Below are positions 57,457-64,000 of a stretch of 64,000 bases of DNA, piece after piece (the stretch's first letter is position 1; each line of letters opens with the position of its first letter). A program made the translations under genes and the position numbers. Origin of the DNA: Cerioporus squamosus (lineage: Eukaryota; Basidiomycota; Agaricomycetes; Polyporales; Polyporaceae). The notes beneath the pieces were generated by a model. The model saw nothing but the letters and a program-made list of their open reading frames with translations, had not been told where the DNA came from and did not search any database. The stretch spans positions 1-64,000 of the forward strand of contig JABYQS010000076.1 in NCBI GenBank assembly GCA_022592435.1. The letters are read 5' to 3'.

Positions 57457-60400
57457 ATGGGAAGACTCAACTTCGACATTGACGACGATGCATTGCTGAA
57501 GGCGTACAAGCTCTCATCCATCTCGGCAACGTAATGCTCACCTCCGCGAAGACTTCACTGTACTGAAGCATTCTGTCCTGCAACGTTGTAGCCGGTGGGA
57601 GGAGATAGAAGAGGACACGGACAATGCTGTCCCAGGGATAACAGGACCAACGGAGACCGACACGGACCCACTGGGATTGGGTGCGACTGTTGAGTATGTA
57701 GACCTCACGTAGGCTCCGGAATGTACGTATTGACTACCAATGGCAGTCTTCGTGATATGGACTCGGAAACCAGTCAGTGTCTGTCGGAATTTGCCTCGCC
57801 CTGGACGTCGTTAATCGTTCTCCAGAGGCTGCCGTACTCATCACCTCCAAGTCATTCAACCCCAAGGCCTTCCTGTCGGTCGTACATCCAAATGCAACAT
57901 ACCAGGATCTATCCGCCGGTATCTCCCACTTACGCGCTTCGCTGGACTCGAGGTCAGAAGCCATCCGGGTCTTGGTCGAGGAGAACTTCGACAGGTTTGT
58001 CGCCGTGAAGGCGTCCACGGATGGTGAGTGTTCAATGATGTGATATTGTACACGGTCGCACATCGAACCCTTCGTCCCCCATAGCGCTCTACGCGGAGAT
58101 GAGGGAAGGCGTCCTCGCGGACCATACGGACTACGGGTCGAAACCTTTGAAAGACTATCTGAAAGGTGCGTCGACCAGTCGTTAACGAAGGATGGAGTGT
58201 ACCGACATTCCGACCCAGCTGGCGCGCAGAAGGCCGACCAGGTGTTCCTTCCTGTACTTGAGAACGCTATGAAAGCACAGAAGCTGCGCACAACGCTCGG
58301 TGTCTTCGAGCGATCCAAGTTCTTCTTCAACTTGCCGAGCTCTCTCGTTGAGTGCATCGAAGCGGTAAGCTGTGGCGACGCGCAGTCTTGCGGCACAGTG
58401 CCCTAATCATAAAGACAGGGTCGATACGAAGCTGCTATGCGTGACTACAAGAAGGGCAAACTCTTGCTGGAGACGCGGCCGAACCAGCTGCTCCCAGTCG
58501 CCACCAAGAAAGACGGACAACCTATCGAGAGCGCTCAGCAGCAGCAGAAGCGCATACTCGACAAGGTATGGGCCACCGTGGAGAAGGTGATGAGCCAGAT
58601 GCGGAACGAGCTCCTCGGGAAGCTGCAAGATCCGTCACGGAGCGTCGAAGAACAGGAGAAGACCATTGAGTATGTAACGCGCGTCGTGTTCTGATGCGCT
58701 CTAGCTGACATGGGAGTTGCGCAGGATCTTGTACGAGTTCAGTACCTCTGATGAACCAGCCTGGACGTACTTCGATGCGCAACACAAACATATCATGCAG
58801 CACATGCGGGATACCTACAATGCTGCGGTGAAGTCAATCGAAGGTTCGTGTCCATCGTGTGTTCATTATCTGCTCCCTATTCATGCCATCGCACAGCCCT
58901 AAATGAGAAAGACCACCTGGATGGTCCGGATACGGGGGCACTCAACCGCGAACTGGCATCTCAGTTGCAAGCCTGCGTGCAGGCTATCGAGGCGAAGCAG
59001 TCCGAGGCAGTCATTGGTATGTATGTTCGCAGGAAGTGGCGCTAGCTGCTTATGTTGTCTCTCTCCTGCAGCCCAATCCGGCGGGCAAGAGGTCTGGGAG
59101 GCAATACAGACCATGGTCAAGAATGTTTCGGAAGCCATGCTCACGCCACTACCGAACTTCTGGAGGATATCCAAGTCTTTCATGGAGGGACGGTACAAGA
59201 AGGTGCTTATAGCATCTGTTTGGCTACCCAAGAGTTCTCACATTCCTGCTATTGTCAGAATGTGGCTACCTCCTCTCGACGCAGTCCTACGCAGTGCCGC
59301 ACTATGGCGCTCGACATCATCAAGCTCTACGTCGCTCTCCTCTCCGAATTCTTCATGTTCTCCGACATGGCAGTCATGTCTCCTGGACGTAACACTGCCC
59401 CACCGCTCTTTCCCAAAAGCTCGAACTCGTTGACGACAGCACACCATCTCATGAAGATCCTCGGCGAAATTCAAGACAGCGTGAACGACATCACTGGCAT
59501 TGAGATCTCGGGCGAGGCTACTTCAAGTCTGAAGGCATTGCTGGAGAGTGCACGTTGGAAGTTCGCAGACCTGCTTGTCAACGCATGGTTGCGGGGTATG
59601 TCTTCGGCGTCTCAGTTGGCGTTGCAATGCTCAATAGTTTACAGACGCCAACGTATTCTACTACCTCGAGAACTGGGTCGGCTCGACCGTCGATCCCTAC
59701 ACGACCGTCTACCTCTCGCAGATGCGCACTTTCCAGAAGCAGATCACCACCGCCGCGTTCAAGATCGCTGGTGGAGTCGACCTCTCGACCTCGTCCGCGT
59801 CCTCGTCGCGGTCGAAGACACAGAACGCGATTGCGAGCGAGTTCGTGCAGAAGATCACGAAGGCGTTCTTGGATGCGCTGTACGCATTTTTGGACGGCTT
59901 GGTGCACCTGGCGTCAGACGAATCCCCTCGACGAGTGCGGCTGCCGATCCAAATCTGTCCAAGGTCAAGCCCACACCCCTTGCGCCAAATCAGGTTCCTG
60001 GGACGAATCCACTGGAGCTCGTCAAAGTCGAAGAGGCCGTGAGTCCCCTCGGGTTTTACGTCCGGGCTTGAAGTGACGTCGTTTCATCAGGACACACGCG
60101 TGCTGCTGGTCGTGTCTAACTTCGGCCACCTTATGCGCGTGCTCATACCGAGCATGACGACAGAATTAGAGACCTCACTCAACATCTCCATCGAGAACGA
60201 GAAGCAAACGCTGATGACCGTCGTCCAAGAGCTCGACAAGACGCTCTTCGAGTCGTACTTTAAGCCCAAGTCTGCCGCCCTCACCGCCATCGTGCGCAAT
60301 GGCATCCTCGACCCGCAGATGGATTGGTACGAGACGCCCCAGCCCAAAGGCGAGTGTCGTCCATCTCATGATGTCCGCGCATTCTGAGCTGACGTGTACA

Positions 60401-60989
60401 CGCCATTACCACCTGTAGAGATTAGACCGTACATCTACGAGACGCTCATGTACCTGGTCGGGGTGCATGCACAAGTCAGCGCGGCGGCTGCGCCGCTGTT
60501 GGAGCGCACGCTGAACGCACTCGTCGAGGACGTTGCCGAAGAGGCCCTCCGGTGCTTCCGCCAGGTGAAGCGGTTCGGCATGGGCGGCATGCTCCGAGTG
60601 CGTTCTCCTCTGCCCATCCCGTGCTCCGCTATTGAACCTCGCTCTGTCCTCAGGCAACGCTTGAGATCGAGTTCATGCACCAGACGCTCTCGCGGTACAT
60701 CACCAAGTCCGCGGAGAAGACGCTCTCGGAGCTGTACACGAAGATCTCGCAGGCATACGCGAAGCGGCCCGGGGACGAGAACCTGCAGGCGCACCTTGAG
60801 GGCGTGAAGCGGACACTGTCGGATGCGCGCCGTGCAACGGGCATCGAATTCCTTTGCTTCAGGCAAACGAAGGAGCGGGCGAAGGACAAGAGTCGAGGAG
60901 ATGCGGAGAGCACGACGGCGAGCTCGCGAACGGGCGGCGAGCGGGACAGAGATAGGGAGCGGAGGAGGGAGCGAGCTCGGGCTCAGTAA
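57457..60989 (+). CDS. SEC5: Exocyst complex subunit Sec5, one frame break
   Basis: A long intron-rich gene starting [20 protein letters not shown] at 57457. Sec5-like segments in order: [158 protein letters not shown] and [20 protein letters not shown]. The C-terminal tail is Arg/Asp-rich. The exocyst tethers secretory vesicles at growth sites, such as hyphal tips. The frame breaks at the C run 59924-59927: one more C would join ASDESP to [20 protein letters not shown], and the exon then ends at a clean donor after VKVEEA. Uncorrected, about 300 C-terminal residues are lost. Confidence 0.88.
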
Positions 60990-61355
60990 GTCTGATCCCG
61001 AATACTCGTCGGATAAGTATAAGTACTGTACTTCGTGTCGGATCTGGAGGTGTACATACCACTGTAACATAACTGATCGATTCCTTCTATTATCATCTGG
61101 ACACCAGTAGCCTGCCGTGCACGTCATGCAACTGCATTGCATAGATAGAGCACATTACAAGCTCACTAACTTAAAGTTACTTAACTTGCGTTATAAGCGC
61201 CTGACTTCGGGATCGGCCGGAGGGCGGCCCGGGCAGCTCGCTGGCTCGAGCTACTGCCAGTGCACTTCAAGTTCCAAGTTCCAACCGTACCTCTCACTCC
61301 GTTAGCAACTCGAAAGCTCCTCCACGATACACAACCCGCAATTGATCCTCCATAA
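60990..61355. other. Intergenic, nothing recognised
   Basis: 366 bp holding the SEC5 3' region and the promoter of the F-box gene. Confidence 0.4.
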
Positions 61356-62842
61356 ATGGTCCGAGGATGCATTTCTTGCGATGAAACCGACATCACGCTC
61401 AGCATCCAAGATCTACCGCTCGAACTTCTCATCCACATCTTCCGCTGCGTCTTACCTACCAATCGTTGCGATATCCGTCTTACGCACGTTTGCAGAATAT
61501 GGCGCAGCACACTACAGAGAACACCCGAGTTCTGGGCCAAGTTCCTCGCGGTCTCGTCCCTCATCAGCCAGGAAAACTACGAGCGCGACCTCGGCTTCTG
61601 GCTTTCATTCGTGGATCGGGCGAGAACGCAACCCCTGCAGCTGTGGCTCCGCGGACGAGATTTCGATCTGCTGAAGACGATGCCGGAGCATTTGTTGCGG
61701 CTCACGTCGCTGACTGTCCACTGGAGTATGGTCTTTCCGAAGGACGTCCAGAGGCGTCTGCTTGCCATGGGCCCTCTCCTGTTCTGGAGCACCTGCAACT
61801 TACCTGCGATCTCCCTGCCCCGGAGTCCAACTTCCTCGATCTCGAGGCTGCGGGACTTGCGGGATCAGCGCCTCGCGCGGACGATTACCCTCAATTACGC
61901 TACCTTGGAGTCAATCCCGACTTCTTCGTCCCATCCATGGTCGTTCCTTCTCTGAGGACCCTGGCGATATATCGCGGCCATATCAAGTTCGAGGTGTTTA
62001 TGTCTGCCCTCGTAAACTGCCCCGCTCTGGAGTCCCTCCATCTTGACCACGCAGACTTCTGGGATATCCGTGCCCCCGCGCAGCACGTAGTTCTTGCACG
62101 GCTACGCAACTTGTCCCTGAACTACTTGGACTCTTTTCTCATAAGGGTCCATGACATGTTCAGATACATACGGTTCCCTTCCATCTCACGACTCACTGCG
62201 TTCCTCGGTGATTGCGCCCTGATCGGGGTGATTCCCGAACCCTACCCCCTCCCCATCCTGCGTGCCCTCACCCGACTCGTGATGCAAGTTTCCGACCCGA
62301 ATAGCATCGCACTGACTCCGAGGACCCACACGCTCTACATTGACGGTTATGTCGGCGGGGTCGCAGTGCAAGACACACCGCAATTACGCACGATCAATGA
62401 ACGTATCAATTGGAAGCACCGCGGGGGCTGGAATCTTTATACGCCCATCTCCCACATCACCCCCTGCATGGGATCCCCCGCAGTTAGGGAGCTGGATCTT
62501 CGCCTCCTCGAACAGCACCTCAACATGACGTACAACGACTGGACGATGCTCTTCGAGGCCTTTCCATCCCTCGTCTCCCTCGAGGTGTACGTCGCTTCAT
62601 GCACCGGCCTTCTCAGGGCTCTGCGCCGCACACCTCTTCGGCCTGCCGGGCTTGAGAGGCTCGCGATTACGTGCTGGAATGGTTCCGGAGTCCACCATAG
62701 TCTGGTGTTGACCCTCGAGCGCCGTAAATCGTTGGGACATGGCCTGCAGCATCTCCAGTTCCGCAACCCCAACGGTCCTGTCTCAAGCTGGCATCTTGCC
62801 CGGTTGCGGGATGTCGTCTCAGAAGTCGTCCTTGTGGTTTGA
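61356..62842 (+). CDS. F-box protein with LRR-like repeats, frameshifted
   Basis: The gene starts MVRGCISCDETDITLSIQDL at 61356 and has no intron. The F-box is IQDLPLELLIHIFRCVLP followed by THVCRIWRSTLQRTPEFW. Downstream are weak leucine-rich repeats: LLRLTSLTVHWSMVF, PVLEHLQLTCDLPAPE, LRTLAIYRGHI, CPALESLHLDHADFW and LRNLSLNYLDSF. Such proteins bring substrates to SCF ubiquitin ligases through Skp1, and the family is greatly expanded in Agaricomycetes; its substrate is unknown. The frame breaks at 61778-61779, where one more C would join LLAMGPL to PVLEHLQL; the corrected product has 495 residues. A real loss is possible in this fast-evolving family, but the break resembles the other one-base losses in this window. 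Confidence 0.8.
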
Positions 62843-64000
62843 CCGTGATCGGGGCTTCTGACTCCGGTGTGGTTATGGAGATCCGCCATAAGATGCTCCC
62901 GCCGAACGTTCACCACGCGCCTGCCATGCCACGTTCGATTGCCCACCGCAGTGCCTACTTCCTCCCCTCCACCCATATTACTCTCTCGGAGTCGACGGTC
63001 TAAGGCCCGGCTGAAGGCAGGTGTGTGTTGTGTGTTTTGTATCATGTATGCTCAATCACAAGCTGACGATGTTCCGCGCTGGCAACGAGCAGCAAGTGGC
63101 GAGCACAACGACTCCGAGAACCCCTCCCATCACCCCGATCGTGCACACAAGCATGAAGCCTGCAAGCTGAAATACACACGACCTGCCATTGGGGCTCCAC
63201 ATCCACATCCTTCGTTTCATAAGGCCCATCAGCCCAGACTTCCTAGAGTATGCACTAGCTTTTCGCCCACGGACTCAACTTCCTCGGCTCATCTCCTGTA
63301 CTTGCGCGAGCACGGCTACAGGTGTCCCGGATTCCCAGGAATCATGCTCGTATACATTCAACGCTCACCAACCACACGCATTTTTTTCTCTCACCTGCAC
63401 CCTGCGCGAAGATCCTCTCTGAGGTTGTCCCCAAAGGCTGGTCAGAATCGTACAATGGAGCCCTCTCCACCGTACTTGACTTGGTGACCACGCATGACTC
63501 GACAAATCGTCCGGGATGAGCCGCGGCTCTGCATACCCATGCCGTACCGAGTCGGAGACTAGAACAGTGGGATCAGCCCTACCCACACTAATGCGGTCGT
63601 GCGCGGGACTGCTCCCTGGAGAGATCGGAGGTGACGTGCGGGAGGGAATAAGGCGCGGGTGCACCATGCGCTGGTGGTGACCTTCGAGAGCCATGCTGCG
63701 CAAGGAGAGCCGCCTGCGTCTGCGTCGTTTGGGGTTCTTGCATTCTGGTCCGGGGCGCGGCCGGAGAGGATGCGCCGCCATTCTCGGATTGCTGGCGCGG
63801 TTGAGACCTGTCGTCGCGGAGACGGTCACGTAACCCAATGATATAACATACTTTCATACGCGACAGGCTAGCATGAGAAGTCCCGTCTGATTCCAACCGA
63901 GGCGTAAAGGTGGCAGGTATGCTGGTAGACACATCCAGGGTGCCAGTGTCTCTTTGGTACGCGTCGGTGACTGGCGTGGACGAAGCACGTGCGCCGCTTG
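62843..64000. other. No recognised gene
   Basis: The last 1.16 kb of the window. Open frames on both strands (for example 62867-63487 plus, 63365-63838 minus) have no conserved domain, signal or splice evidence. A gene reaching in from beyond 64000 cannot be excluded. Confidence 0.4.

Noticed and set aside
59920..59960. Intron as an explanation for the Sec5 frame change
   Set aside because: No donor and acceptor pair fits without losing the sequence just before the clean donor at VKVEEA.
62867..63487. 206-codon plus-strand frame after the F-box gene
   Set aside because: Low-complexity His/Pro/Ser composition and no homology I can recognise.

Overview
The window looks like nuclear DNA of an Agaricomycete (Basidiomycota), probably a wood-decaying Polyporales-type fungus. 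Genes are dense, on both strands, and cut by many short gt-ag introns of about 48-75 nt. The gene set is typical of such fungi: a GH5 cellulase with an N-terminal CBM1, an intracellular GH1 beta-glucosidase, a DUF6533 membrane protein, a Kre9/KNH-like GPI-anchored protein, an RBR ubiquitin ligase and a DUF6589 protein. I saw no bacterial, organellar or viral signature. Gene models were built by reading conserved protein segments across splice sites.

Layout. 1-7 kb is gene-poor: a decayed two-exon gene with two in-frame stops, and a 273-bp MITE-like element. 6.7-11.9 kb (minus strand) holds a small disordered protein, an amino-acid permease and cyclophilin A. 12-15.4 kb is mostly unassigned. 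15.4-27 kb carries the DUF6533 protein, an intron-containing tRNA-His, the GPI protein, the RBR ligase, an S1/P1-type nuclease and a large acidic protein. About 2 kb without recognisable genes then leads to the main feature. 35.5-62.8 kb is a housekeeping and cell-wall block: rhodopsin/SAT4-type membrane protein, polyol dehydrogenase, CTP synthase, COP9 subunit 5, an oxidoreductase-like mitochondrial protein, GH1, an ABC-F ATPase, ribosomal protein eL20, GH5-CBM1, fatty acid 2-hydroxylase, exocyst Sec5 and an F-box protein.

The best candidate for a new system is a self-contained element of about 6.24 kb at 28964-35205. It has inverted terminal repeats of 135-145 bp, each folding into its own hairpin, and is flanked by a 9-12 bp direct repeat. 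It carries exactly two convergent genes: a RecQ-family helicase with its zinc-binding domain, and a DUF6589 protein. Each gene starts about 110 bp inside its terminal repeat, and their stop codons are 18 bp apart around an AT-rich palindrome. This is the layout of a DNA transposon whose mobility machinery may be helicase plus DUF6589 protein.

A second pattern runs through the window. Five otherwise conserved genes (S1/P1 nuclease, DUF6589, ABC-F, Sec5, F-box) are broken by a single-base loss, four of them in a clear homopolymer run. Uncorrected sequencing errors explain this better than five separate pseudogenes, so the affected models should be checked before anyone calls them dead.
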